Assembly (NCBI RefSeq): GCF_000379805.1
Contig: NZ_KB903539.1
Span: 6,372-70,371 of the forward strand
Source of the DNA: Lewinella cohaerens DSM 23179
GTDB taxonomy: Bacteria > Bacteroidota > Bacteroidia > Chitinophagales > Saprospiraceae
DNA: 64,000 nucleotides
Direction of reading: 5' to 3'
Shown: in pieces, positions 42,673 to 53,600 of the stretch
Layout: the number at the start of each line of letters is the position of its first letter
Numbering within the stretch: the first letter of the stretch is position 1
Made by a program: the position numbers and the translations under genes
The notes under the pieces: generated by a model
Database searches by the model: none
Told to the model about the DNA's origin: nothing
What the model saw: the letters and a program-made list of their open reading frames with translations, nothing else

Positions 42673-45633
42673 ATGAAGCTTAAAGTCGACAAAGTATCGC
42701 GGTGGATGCTGTTACTGCTGGCAGTTGCATTTTGCAATTTTGCAGTAGCGCAGACCATCACGGGTACAGTTACCGACGCTGAGAGTGGCGAACCATTAAT
42801 TGGTGCCAATGTCTTAGTTGTAGGAACAGCTACCGGTACCGTTACAGATTTTGACGGTACGTATTCTCTTAATGTTCCAGCTGATGCCAAGCAGTTGGAA
42901 TTCTCCTACACCGGCTTTGCTGCTCAGGTCATTGATCTCAACGGACGGACAACTATTAACGTAGAAATGTCTTCTGGTGAATTATTGGATGAAGTAGTAG
43001 TCATTGGTTACGGAACTGTCAAGAAATCAGATTTGACAGGATCTGTAGCTTCGTTGAAAGCCGACGATTTTAACCAGGGTGTTGTTGTTGCTCCTGATCA
43101 GTTGATCCAGGGTAAGATTCCTGGTGTACAGGTGGTAAACAATTCTGGTGCACCGGGTGGTGCAACTACGGTACGTATCCGTGGTAGTGCGTCTATTCGT
43201 GCAGGCAACGAGCCTTTGTACGTAGTAGATGGTATTCCTCTTGATGGTCGTGCTGCTTTACCAAGCGGTATCCTTGTAGACGGAGCTAGCACAGAAGGGG
43301 TAAACCCATTGGCATTTATCAACCCTAGCGACATTGAGTCGATTCAGGTATTGAAAGATGCATCTGCAACAGCTATCTACGGTTCGCGTGGTGCAAACGG
43401 TGTAATCATCGTTACCACTCGTAAAGGACGTGCTGGCGAACCTACCTTAGGTTTCTCTGCTAGTGTTGCTACTTCTTCTGTATTGAAGGAATACGAAACG
43501 CTTGATGCTGATGCTTACCGCTCTGCCTTGGACCAGTACGGTTTGACCGGTGGTGATTTTGGTGGTAGCGAAAATGCATTTGATGCAATCACGCGTAATG
43601 CTTTTACTCAGAACTACAACCTTTCTATAGGTGGTGGTGATGACAAAGGCAGCTACCGGGTATCTATGGGTTACCAAGATATTCAAGGTGTTATTCAGCA
43701 GAGTAACCTAGAGCGTTATACTGCCAATATTTCTGGTAAGTACAACCTTTTGAATAACGAACGCCTGAATCTTGATTTCAATTTGATCTTTGCTCGTAAC
43801 AACTACGAGATTGCTCCTATTACTACTGATGCTGGTTTTACCGGTAACTTGGTTGCTCAGGCGCTACAGTGGAACCCAACGCGTCCGTTGGTTAACCCTG
43901 ACGGTAGCTATGACATTGAGCTAGGTTCTACAACGATCAACCCTGCTGCTAATAATGATGCTTATATTGATGAAGCGGTAGTTAACACTACGATCATCTC
44001 TATTGCTCCTTCTTACAAAATCACTGATAACCTTACCTATAAGTTTCAGTATTCTGTAAACTCTGGTGTTGGTGAGCGTCGTGCACAGATCAAGAGCTTT
44101 ATCAATGTTCAAGGTGTTGAAGGTCGTGGTGTAGCTGCGATCAACAACCGTACCCTTACAGGTCAGCAGTTTACGCACATATTGAACTGGGATTACGATC
44201 TAAGTTCTGACATCAGCTTGAACCTTCTAGGTGGTTACGAATACCTGAAGTATGAGAACGCGGAAACTGGCCTATTTGGTCAGGATTTCCTTGAAGATGG
44301 CATCGACTACACAGATATCATCCAGAGCACTTCTCCTGGTTCTCGTGTTATTGGATCATTCACTGATCCTGTAAACGAGTTGCAGTCTTACTTCGGTCGT
44401 GCTAACTTGAGTTTCTACGACAAGTACTTGATTACAGCTACTGTACGTGCAGATGGTTCTTCTAAGTTTGGTGCAAACAACCGCTACGGTGTATTCCCAT
44501 CTGTTGGTCTAGCTTGGAACCTTGCTAAGGAAGACTTCATTTCTAGCGGTGGTACTTTCAATGATTTGAAGCTACGTGCTAGTTGGGGTATTACTGGTAA
44601 CCAGGAATTCCCTGCAGGTGCTTCTCAGGCGCAGTATCGCTTCCGTGGCGGTGGCGGTCTACAGCGTGCCTTTGCTGAAAACCCTGATCTGAAGTGGGAA
44701 ACTTCTACGATGATCAACGTTGGTTTGGATTTTGCTATCCTTGACTACCGCGTAAGTGGTAGTGTTGATTACTTCGTGAAAACAACGGAAGACTTGTTAT
44801 TCAACTCTCCTGTAGTTGCTCCTGCACCACCTGATAACACCACCCAGTGGAAAAATATCGCTGGTGAAGTAGTAAACTCTGGTGTTGAACTTGGTTTGAG
44901 CACCTTCTTGGTGAACAACGATAACCTTACTTGGGACTTGACCGTTAATGCGGCATTCCTGAAGAACGAACTACAGAACTACGAAGGAGCGCCAATTACA
45001 ACTGGTGCACTATTCGGTCAGGGTATCTCTGGTTCACGGGTTCAGCGTTTGGAAAATGGCCAGCCATTGAACGCTTTCTACACACGTGAGTTTATCGAGT
45101 TGGGTGATGATGGTGTTGCTATCTACGCTAACGATGAAGCATTTGCTTACGTTGGTGATCCTAACCCAGATATCTTACTTGGTCTTTCTACGACCTTGTC
45201 TGCTGGAAACCTAAGTGTAGGTTTGAACTTCAACGGTGCCTTTGGCCACCAGATTTACAACAATACAGCTAACACTGTGTTACCGATTGGTAACCTGGGT
45301 TCTCGTAATATTGATGCTAACCTGATTGGTAAAGACCCACAAGAAAGCCAGGCTAACCCAATTAAATCTTCTTCTCGTTACATCGAGGATGCTGATTACT
45401 TGAAGTTGGCTAACGCTACAATTACCTACAATTTGGGTGATTTAGGCAATGGTGTACGCAATGTTAAGATTGGTTTGACGGGACAAAATGTATTTGTTTT
45501 GACAAACTACTCAGGTTTTGACCCCGAGGTTAATACCTTGAACGTAACTGATGGTGTACCTTCGTTCGGAATTGAGTATATTCCTTACCCAAGTGCCAGA
45601 ACCATCTTGCTAAGCTTGAGTGCAACATTTTAA
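42673..45633 (+). CDS. SusC/RagA-family TonB-linked outer-membrane transporter
   Basis: This 986-aa protein has a signal peptide (ending FCNFAVAQ), a carboxypeptidase-regulatory-like domain (ITGTVTDAESGEPLIGANVL), a TonB-box/plug entry (LDEVVVIGYGTVKKSDLTGS), a plug (IRGSASIRAGNEPLYVVDGIP) and a 22-strand barrel ending SARTILLSLSATF. It forms a SusCD complex with the next gene product to import an oligosaccharide or peptide-like nutrient. Codons strongly favour GGT, CGT, GTT and GCT compared with neighbours, a sign of high expression. The substrate cannot be read from the sequence. Confidence 0.96.
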   Translation: MKLKVDKVSRWMLLLLAVAFCNFAVAQTITGTVTDAESGEPLIGANVLVVGTATGTVTDFDGTYSLNVPADAKQLEFSYTGFAAQVIDLNGRTTINVEMSSGELLDEVVVIGYGTVKKSDLTGSVASLKADDFNQGVVVAPDQLIQGKIPGVQVVNNSGAPGGATTVRIRGSASIRAGNEPLYVVDGIPLDGRAALPSGILVDGASTEGVNPLAFINPSDIESIQVLKDASATAIYGSRGANGVIIVTTRKGRAGEPTLGFSASVATSSVLKEYETLDADAYRSALDQYGLTGGDFGGSENAFDAITRNAFTQNYNLSIGGGDDKGSYRVSMGYQDIQGVIQQSNLERYTANISGKYNLLNNERLNLDFNLIFARNNYEIAPITTDAGFTGNLVAQALQWNPTRPLVNPDGSYDIELGSTTINPAANNDAYIDEAVVNTTIISIAPSYKITDNLTYKFQYSVNSGVGERRAQIKSFINVQGVEGRGVAAINNRTLTGQQFTHILNWDYDLSSDISLNLLGGYEYLKYENAETGLFGQDFLEDGIDYTDIIQSTSPGSRVIGSFTDPVNELQSYFGRANLSFYDKYLITATVRADGSSKFGANNRYGVFPSVGLAWNLAKEDFISSGGTFNDLKLRASWGITGNQEFPAGASQAQYRFRGGGGLQRAFAENPDLKWETSTMINVGLDFAILDYRVSGSVDYFVKTTEDLLFNSPVVAPAPPDNTTQWKNIAGEVVNSGVELGLSTFLVNNDNLTWDLTVNAAFLKNELQNYEGAPITTGALFGQGISGSRVQRLENGQPLNAFYTREFIELGDDGVAIYANDEAFAYVGDPNPDILLGLSTTLSAGNLSVGLNFNGAFGHQIYNNTANTVLPIGNLGSRNIDANLIGKDPQESQANPIKSSSRYIEDADYLKLANATITYNLGDLGNGVRNVKIGLTGQNVFVLTNYSGFDPEVNTLNVTDGVPSFGIEYIPYPSARTILLSLSATF

Positions 45634-45657
45634 TTCAAAGACAAAAAGTTTTTTAGA

Positions 45658-47187
45658 ATGAAACTTCGTAACCTATTTTTCGGGCTGTTGGCTTTTTCTG
45701 CCTTCGCTTGTACCGATCTCGAAGAGGAGCTGCAAAGCACCCTTTCCGGTGATGCTGGTGATGCGATCTTGCAGGACAATGCTGACGTTGACGCCCTTTT
45801 GCTCGGAGCCTATGAGTCGCTCCGCACGCCAATGCAGGACCAATCTCGGCTCTGGGCGGCACAAGAACACACTACTGATGAAGTAATCGGGCCAACTCGC
45901 GGTGGCGACTGGGACGATAACGGTATCTGGCGTGTACTTCACAACCACACCTGGGATGCAGACCATGCATTCCTAAGTGATACTTACCGGGAGCTTTTGG
46001 CTACCCAGTTTGCATCAACGGATATCCTTACTTTCAACCCTACTGCTGAACAGGCTGCCCAGGCACGTTTCTTACGCGCTTTCTCGGTATTCCTCGTAGC
46101 AGATGCTTGGAACCAGGTACCTTTCCGTAACATTAATGCGGATGGTGTAATTGACCTTTCTTCTGATCCAGAAGTACTGGTAGGTGATGAAGCCATCGCT
46201 TACGTTATTTCTGAAGTAGAAGCGATCCAGAATGACCTTCCTGACGGACCTGCCTACTTGGCTAACAAGGACGCAGCGAAAGTACTGTTGATGAAAGCTC
46301 ACTTGAACCGTGGTACGATCAAAGATCGTGCGAATCCTAGCTTCCCTTCGGAAGATATGGCTAAGGTGATTGATTTGGGTAACCAAATCATCAACAGTGG
46401 TTCTTACAGCTTGTCTGACAACATGTTTGACAACTTTGCACCTAACAATGATGCGATCTCTACGGAGAACATCTTTACTGCGGAAAACCGTGGTGGTGTA
46501 AGTTCTGGTAACGTTCGTGCTCGTTGGTTCTGTACCCTGCACTACAACCAGAATCCTTCTGGTTGGAATGGTTTCACGACCATTTCTGACTTCTACAACA
46601 AGTTTGACGCAGCAGATCAGCGTATCGGTGGAGCTTATCCAAGCATGACTGATGTTTCTGGTATCAATGCAGGTTTCCTTGTAGGCCAGCAGTTTGATCA
46701 GGATGGCAATGCTTTGGAAGATCGTAAAGGAAATCCTTTAGCGTTTACTCCTGAAGTTGCACTGGTTGAGTCTGGTGATAACCTGGAGGTAACTGGTATC
46801 CGTGTTATCAAGTACCCTATCGACTACGCAAGTGGCGATAATGTTGATAACGACTACGTATACTACCGTTTGTCTGATGTAATGTTGATGGTTGCAGAAG
46901 CTGCTCACCGTATTGGTGATGATGCTACCGCTTTGGATCTGGTAAATCAGATTCGTACCAAGCGTGGTGTTGCTGCGCTTACCTCTATTGATCCTGATGC
47001 ATTGATCGACGAGCGTGGCCGTGAATTGTACTGGGAAGGTCACCGTCGTACGGACTTGATCCGCTTCGGTAAATTCTTGGGCACTTGGAACGAGAAGCCT
47101 GCTTCTGGTAACGAGCGTCTGCTGTTCCCAATTCCTACCATCCAGCTTTCTGTTAACCCTAATTTGGTGCAGAATCCTGGTTACTAG
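45658..47187 (+). CDS. SusD/RagB-family surface lipoprotein
   Basis: This 509-aa protein has a lipoprotein signal (MKLRNLFFGLLAFSAFAC, cysteine 18) followed by TPR-like helical SusD features (RFLRAFSVFLVADAWNQVPF, AIAYVISEVEAIQNDLP, AAKVLLMKAHLNRG). It has the conserved C-terminal block YYRLSDVMLMVAEAAHRIG, RTKRGVA, ERGRELYWEGHRRTDLIRFGKF and LLFPIPTIQLSVNPNLVQNPGY. It binds ligand outside and caps the SusC barrel. It starts 24 nt after susC and shares its biased codon use. A hairpin terminator follows at 47246. Confidence 0.96.
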   Translation: MKLRNLFFGLLAFSAFACTDLEEELQSTLSGDAGDAILQDNADVDALLLGAYESLRTPMQDQSRLWAAQEHTTDEVIGPTRGGDWDDNGIWRVLHNHTWDADHAFLSDTYRELLATQFASTDILTFNPTAEQAAQARFLRAFSVFLVADAWNQVPFRNINADGVIDLSSDPEVLVGDEAIAYVISEVEAIQNDLPDGPAYLANKDAAKVLLMKAHLNRGTIKDRANPSFPSEDMAKVIDLGNQIINSGSYSLSDNMFDNFAPNNDAISTENIFTAENRGGVSSGNVRARWFCTLHYNQNPSGWNGFTTISDFYNKFDAADQRIGGAYPSMTDVSGINAGFLVGQQFDQDGNALEDRKGNPLAFTPEVALVESGDNLEVTGIRVIKYPIDYASGDNVDNDYVYYRLSDVMLMVAEAAHRIGDDATALDLVNQIRTKRGVAALTSIDPDALIDERGRELYWEGHRRTDLIRFGKFLGTWNEKPASGNERLLFPIPTIQLSVNPNLVQNPGY

Positions 47188-47245
47188 GCTTTAGGTAATT
47201 AATCAACAGTGTACTTGGGTACCTGATGTTTAGATAAAGCAAATG

Positions 47246-47284
47246 AGAATAGGTCAACCAGCAATGGGGGGCCTATTCTTATTT
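47246..47284 (+). terminator. Terminator after the susC-susD pair
   Basis: AGAATAGG pairs with CCTATTCT over an 18-nt loop and is followed by TATTT. It separates susCD from the FG-GAP genes. Confidence 0.7.
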
Positions 47285-47326
47285 AAGATGTAAAGATTTA
47301 AAATCTGAAATATCCTATCATTCTCT

Positions 47327-50300
47327 ATGAATAAACTACTATACCTCCTCTTTATCGTTCCCTTCTTTTTTATTCAATGTACTTCTTCTGAGGATAATAC
47401 TGCTACGAGTGTTTATTCACCGCCAGCTGATGCACGATTCGTAGAAATGCCGACTGCCGAAACGGGCATTGATTTCGTGAATGAGGTGGAAAATACCCGC
47501 GATTTCAATATTTTTAGTTACCGAAATTTCTATAACGGTGGCGGCGTTGCCATCGGAGATATTAATAATGATGGTTTGCCGGATATTTATTTTACCAATA
47601 ACAAAGGCAAGAACAAGCTTTTTCTCAATAAAGGTGATTTTAAGTTTGAAGATATTAGTCAACCCGCCGGTGTGGCTGGAGAACGGGGGTGGAGTACGGG
47701 AGTTGTAATGGTGGACATTAACGCTGACGGCCTTCTGGATATTTACGTTTGTAATGCAGGCTATGTAGAAGGCGACGATCAAGCCAACGAATTGTTTATC
47801 AATAATGGCGACCTAACCTTCACAGAAAAGGCAGCGGAATATGGGCTCAACCAGGGTGGTTATACGACCCACGCTGCCTTTTTTGATTATGACCTCGACG
47901 GTGATCTGGATGTCTACATTCTGAATAACAGTTTCATGCCCGTCAATACGCTCAACTATAGCAACAAGCGGGAACTCTATGCGGAAGACTGGCCAGTACG
48001 CGACTTTCTCAAAGGAGGTGGCGATAAACTATTGCGTAACGAAGACGGCAAATTTATAGATGTCACCAAGGAAGCCAACATTTTTGGTAGCCTCATTGGT
48101 TTTGGTTTAGGGGTTACTGTGGGAGATGTTAACGGCGATTTATGGCCGGATCTCTACATCTCCAATGACTTTTTTGAACGCGACTACCTCTACATCAATC
48201 AACAAGACGGCACCTTTCAGGAAGAAGTCAAAGACTGGATGGAACACCTGAGCCTGTTTTCGATGGGCGCCGATATGGCGGACATCAACAACGATGGTTA
48301 TCCCGAAATTTTTGCTACGGATATGCTGCCGGATGAAGATTACCGCTTGAAAACTACCACTACCTTTGAAAATTACAACATCTATCAACTCAAGCAGCAG
48401 CGTGATTTCTATCACCAGTATATGCAAAACACGCTACAGCTGAATAATCAGGATAATTCCTTTAGTGAGATTGCTTATTTCAGCGGTGTCTCTTCCTCCG
48501 ATTGGAGTTGGGGAGCCCTTATGTTTGATGCTGATAACGATGGATTAAGAGATATCTATGTTTGTAACGGCGTTTACCAGGATGTCACCAACCAGGATTT
48601 TATCAACTTCTTTGCGAATGAGATTATTCAAAAAATGGCGCTCACCGGTAAAAAGGAAGAGATCGAAAAAATCCTGGAAGAAATGCCTTCCACACCTGTT
48701 CGCAACCGCTTTTTTCACAACAATGGTGATTTGACTTTTGACGAAAGTAGTGAGGCCTGGGGCTTTGGCGAGAAAACCTTTAGCAACGGTGCCGCTTATG
48801 GCGACCTCGATAATGATGGCGATTTGGACTTGGTGGTGAATAACCTCAACCAGCAAGCTTTGGTCTACCAGAATAAAACGGATAGCCAGGACGAAAACCA
48901 TTACTTAAGTGTGAAGCTAAGCGCACCAGCGCCCAATACGTATGCCTTAGGCGCGAAAGTATTTGTTTACCAAAATGATCGCCAGCTCAATTTTCAGTTG
49001 GTGCCTAGCCGGGGCTTTCAATCTTCTGTGGATTACAAGATGGTATTTGGGTTGGGGGAAAGCGGCCAGGTAGATTCCGTTCAGGTAATCTGGCCAGACC
49101 GCACCAGCACGATGCTTCATGGTGTGAAAAGTGACCAGGTGTTAAATATTGACTACGCCACGGTAGAAAAACAACCTTACACCCCTGCCAAGGCTGGTAT
49201 GGATGCTAAAAAACTGCTGCTACAAGAAGCTTCTTTGGACGTTACCCCTCATACCGAAGATCGCTTTATCGATTTCTTCCAGGAAGGCCTGACCATGAGG
49301 ATGATTTCCCGCGAAGGGCCTAAGACTGCTGTTGGTGATGTCAATGGTGATGGCCGCGATGATATCTACTTGGGTGGTGCTTCTGGCTGGCCAGGACAAA
49401 TGCTTATTCAAAAAGGAAATAGTTGGCAAGCCACCAATATCAAAACCTTTGAGCGGACCAACAATTACGAAGACACTGCTGCCGCCCTCTTTGATGCTGA
49501 TGGTGATGGTGACCTGGATTTGTTTGTGGGCTCAGGCGGTAACAATATGCCAGTGGGGCATCGCTATATGCAAGACCGGTTGTACATCAACGATGGCAGA
49601 GGCAACTTTGAAATGAACCCTCGCGCCCTGACGGCCAGTGGTTTCAATACCTCCGTTGCTGTACCCCTGGATGTTGATCAGGATGGCGACTTAGACCTTT
49701 TTGTCGGTAGCCGGAGCATACCTTCTCAGTATGGTAGCAACCCACCTAGCTTTATGTATATCAATGACGGTAAGGGGACTTTCCGTGATGAGATAGAAAC
49801 CTATGCACCGGAATTGGCCAGCCTGGGCATGATCACCGACGCTGTAAGCGCCAACCTTATGGGGGATGAAACCCCTGAACTGATTGTGACCGGAGAATGG
49901 ATGGCCCCTGCTGTTTTTCAGTGGGATGGCGAAAAATATGCCAGAACAAAGACCAATCTCGATGATAAATCTGGCTGGTGGTATGCCGTAGAAACAGCCG
50001 ATTTGGATGGTGATGGTGATCTTGATTTGGTGCTGGGTAATCGGGGAGAGAACTTTTATTTTACCGGTACACCGGAAGCGCCTGCCAAGTTGTGGCTCTC
50101 CGATTTTGATGACAATGGAACCACCGAGAAAATTATTACCCGTAGTATTGATGGGCGTGATATGCCTATCCCAATGAAGGATGAGTTGACGGGCCAGATT
50201 GTGAGCCTGAAAAAACAAAACCTGAAACACGCTGAATACGCTCAACGTAGCATCGACGAGTTGTTTAGTGCCGAAGTAATGGCCAAGGTGAAGGTTAAAG

Positions 50301-50680
50301 AAGGCAACTTCTTCCGCTCCATCATCGCGCTAAACGATGGTAATGGACAATTTACGATACAGGAATTGCCTGCCGAAGTACAGTTTTCCTGTGTTTGCGA
50401 TATTTACTGTGGCGATTTGAATGGAGACCAACTGCCTGATCTAATGCTAGGTGGTAATGATGGTGGATTTACGCCGCAGTTTTCCAAGTTGGATGCCAGT
50501 TTTGGCCACGTTTTAATCAATAGCGGCAATGGGCAGTTCAATAGAATTCCGCAAAGTGAATCCGGCTTTTTTGTTAGGGGAGATATCCGACAGTTGGTGC
50601 CAGTAGCCAAAGGGGGGCAACCTTACGTATTGGTAGGTATCAACAATGAGGCTGCCCAGTTATGGAAGATTAATAAATAA
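47327..50680 (+). CDS. FG-GAP/VCBS repeat lipoprotein with ASPIC/UnbV domain (first of tandem pair)
   Basis: This 1117-aa protein has a lipoprotein signal (MNKLLYLLFIVPFFFIQC, C18). It contains more than ten calcium-binding-like loops of the DxNxDGxxD type (DINNDGLPDIYF, DYDLDGDLDVYI, DLDNDGDLDLVV, DADGDGDLDLFV, DVDQDGDLDLFV) forming beta-propellers, and an ASPIC/UnbV segment (VQVIWPDRTSTMLHGV). The family occurs beside SusCD genes across Bacteroidota and is expected at the cell surface. A role in binding or processing the SusCD substrate is inferred. The next gene encodes a close homologue. Confidence 0.9.
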   Translation: MNKLLYLLFIVPFFFIQCTSSEDNTATSVYSPPADARFVEMPTAETGIDFVNEVENTRDFNIFSYRNFYNGGGVAIGDINNDGLPDIYFTNNKGKNKLFLNKGDFKFEDISQPAGVAGERGWSTGVVMVDINADGLLDIYVCNAGYVEGDDQANELFINNGDLTFTEKAAEYGLNQGGYTTHAAFFDYDLDGDLDVYILNNSFMPVNTLNYSNKRELYAEDWPVRDFLKGGGDKLLRNEDGKFIDVTKEANIFGSLIGFGLGVTVGDVNGDLWPDLYISNDFFERDYLYINQQDGTFQEEVKDWMEHLSLFSMGADMADINNDGYPEIFATDMLPDEDYRLKTTTTFENYNIYQLKQQRDFYHQYMQNTLQLNNQDNSFSEIAYFSGVSSSDWSWGALMFDADNDGLRDIYVCNGVYQDVTNQDFINFFANEIIQKMALTGKKEEIEKILEEMPSTPVRNRFFHNNGDLTFDESSEAWGFGEKTFSNGAAYGDLDNDGDLDLVVNNLNQQALVYQNKTDSQDENHYLSVKLSAPAPNTYALGAKVFVYQNDRQLNFQLVPSRGFQSSVDYKMVFGLGESGQVDSVQVIWPDRTSTMLHGVKSDQVLNIDYATVEKQPYTPAKAGMDAKKLLLQEASLDVTPHTEDRFIDFFQEGLTMRMISREGPKTAVGDVNGDGRDDIYLGGASGWPGQMLIQKGNSWQATNIKTFERTNNYEDTAAALFDADGDGDLDLFVGSGGNNMPVGHRYMQDRLYINDGRGNFEMNPRALTASGFNTSVAVPLDVDQDGDLDLFVGSRSIPSQYGSNPPSFMYINDGKGTFRDEIETYAPELASLGMITDAVSANLMGDETPELIVTGEWMAPAVFQWDGEKYARTKTNLDDKSGWWYAVETADLDGDGDLDLVLGNRGENFYFTGTPEAPAKLWLSDFDDNGTTEKIITRSIDGRDMPIPMKDELTGQIVSLKKQNLKHAEYAQRSIDELFSAEVMAKVKVKEGNFFRSIIALNDGNGQFTIQELPAEVQFSCVCDIYCGDLNGDQLPDLMLGGNDGGFTPQFSKLDASFGHVLINSGNGQFNRIPQSESGFFVRGDIRQLVPVAKGGQPYVLVGINNEAAQLWKINK

Positions 50681-50699
50681 AGAAACAGTACACGAAAAT

Positions 50700-53600
50700 A
50701 TGAGGAGTACGATCATCTTAATTGTAGGGGTTTTAGCCCTCGTTTTTACAGCTTGTAACCCTTCAAGCAACAGCGTAGAGGGACCTCAGCGCTCAGAAGA
50801 CCCGAGCTTTCGGCTGCTTACCAAAGCAGCTACAGGTCTGGATTTTACCAATGAGTTGCGCCAGTCCAGCGAGTTTAATGTATTTAATTACATGTATTTT
50901 TTCAACGGTGGTGGTTTGGCTGCTGGCGACTTCAATCAAGATGGTAAGGTAGACCTTTACTTTACCAATAACATGGGCCCTAATAAACTCTTCTTGAATG
51001 AAGGAGGAATGAAATTCCGTGATGTAACCGACGAAGCCAAAGTAGCTGGTATGAACGGCTGGACAGCGGGCGCTACCGTGGTGGACATCAACAACGATGG
51101 CAAGCTGGATATTTACGTTTCCCAAATGGGCGAATACAAAACCATTCAGGGGCGCAACCAACTCTATGTTTGTCAGGAGATCAAAGATGGTGTTCCCATC
51201 TTTGCAGAAGAGGCTATTCCTTACGGACTCGATCTGGCTGGTTTTGGTACACAGGCTGCCTTCTTCGACTATGATCTGGATGGTGACCTGGATATGTACC
51301 AGCTCAATGCTTCGTTGCACGCCAATGGCACCTTTGGGCAAAAGGAGACTTTCGTAGGCACCCAGCACCCAATGGCAGGCGATAAGCTGATGCGTAATGA
51401 TGGCGATACCTTCACGGAAGTAACCATAGAAGCGGGTATCAATAGTACTGTAATTGGCTATGGTCTCGGCATTGCCACGGCAGATATTAACCTTGATGGT
51501 TGGCCCGATATTTACATTGCCAATGACTTTCACGAAAATGATTACCTCTACTTAAACCAGCAGGATGGTACCTTCAAGGAGGTGATGCGTGAGCAAATTC
51601 AGCACACCAGCAGATTCTCTATGGGTGTTGATGTAGCGGATATCAACAATGATGCCCAATTGGACATCATTACCTTGGACATGTTGCCGGAAGATCCTTT
51701 TATTTTAAAGAGCTCACTGGCGGAAGATGCCTACGATATTTTCCAATTTAAACTCCGATATGGCTATCACCCTCAGTATGCACGCAACAACTTGCAGCTT
51801 AATAATGGTAATGGAACCTTTAGCGAAATTGGCCTCTACGCCGGAGTTGAAGCGAGTGATTGGTCATGGGCGCCGCTGTTTTTTGATTTTGAGAATGATG
51901 GCTATCGCGATCTTTTTATCAGTAACGGCATACCTCGTCGTATGAATGATATTGATTACATCAACTTCCGTGCGAATGGTGAACTACGTTGGAAATCCAG
52001 TACCAATAATCTGGAAGAAGATGACTTGGTATTGGTCGATAGTATGCCTCAGATTAAACTGCCAAACAAGTTTTACCACAACAATGGCAACCTGCGCTTT
52101 GATGACTTGAAAGCGGAGATCGACGGCGCTTTACCGACCTATTCCAACGGTGCGATCTACGCTGATCTTGACGGTGATGGTGATCTGGATGTAGTCGTAA
52201 ACAACCATGAGGACGAGCCTTTTGTTTACGAAAACCTTAATGCGGATAAAGAAGCATTAGGTGATTATCTGCATTTGAATTTTGAGGGAACTCCTGAAAA
52301 CATTCACAGCATCGGTGCAACCGTTGTGGCCTACAAAGGCACCGAAAAGCTATTGATGCAGCACTTCTCGGCTCGGGGATACCAATCGGCGCAGCCACTA
52401 GGAATTTATTTGGGAGTAGGGGATGCCGCATCGGTGGATTCTGTTCAGGTAATCTGGCCTGATCGTACGTACCAAAGCTATACGGATTTGGCATTTAACG
52501 AGGAGGTTACCGTTCGTTGGCAAGAAGGCCTTCCGGCGTATAATTACCAGCAATTGCACTTCGTAAACCCTTCAAAAGTAGCTTTTGCTGATCGTACTCA
52601 AGCGGTAAGATTAGATTACCTGCACAAAGAAAACCCTTATGTCGACTTCAACCGGGAGGCTTTGATGCCAAATATGGTGTCGGCAGAAGGCCCGGCCGTA
52701 GCCGTAGGTGATGTAAATGGTGATGGATTAGACGACGTATTCCTTGGTGGCGCGAAGCGTGAAATCAGCAGGTTGTACCTCCAGCAAGCCAATGGCACCC
52801 TGCTGGCTGCACCCAAAGACCTGTTTTCTTCAAGCTCCCTCCAGGAGGATGTGGACGCCGTATTTGCCGATCTTGATCAGGATGGTGACCTTGACTTAGT
52901 AGTCGCTAACGGTGGAAACGAATTTAGAGAAAAAAATGCCGCCCGCACTCAGCGCGCTTACCTTAATGATGGACAAGGCAACCTGACGCTAGTGCCGGAC
53001 TTTTTCCCAAATTCCTACTTAACCGCTTCTTTTGTAGATGTGGCTGACTACGATGGTGATGGTGACCTGGATGTATTTTTTGGTGGCCGAGCAGTGCCTT
53101 GGCACTATGCCACATCGCCTCGTTCGTTGCTGTATCGCAACGATGGCAATGGCAAATTTACAGATGTTGGCCAAGAAGTAGCGCCCATACTTTCTGAGAT
53201 AGGAATGGTCACCAGGGGCGAATGGACAGATATGGATCAAGATGGCGATCCCGACTTGGTACTCTCGCTGGAATGGGGTGACATTCAACTGTTGCGTAAT
53301 GACAAAGGCAAGTTTACCGCTCAGTCTATTACCGATCAACAATCGTGGTGGAACACCGTCTTGGTGCGCGACTTTGACGGTGATGGCGATATGGACATAC
53401 TAGCTGGTAGCTATGGTGAAAACTCGAAGTTGAGTCCTACGCCAGAGGAGCCTCTGCGCTTATACATCAATGACTATGACGATAACGACCAGGAGGAGCA
53501 TATTCTGACCTACTATCTGGATGGTAAAGAATATCCCTTTGCTACCTTTATGGAACTGACCAAGCAGATGTCTTACCTCAAGAAGAAGTACCTCTTTGCC

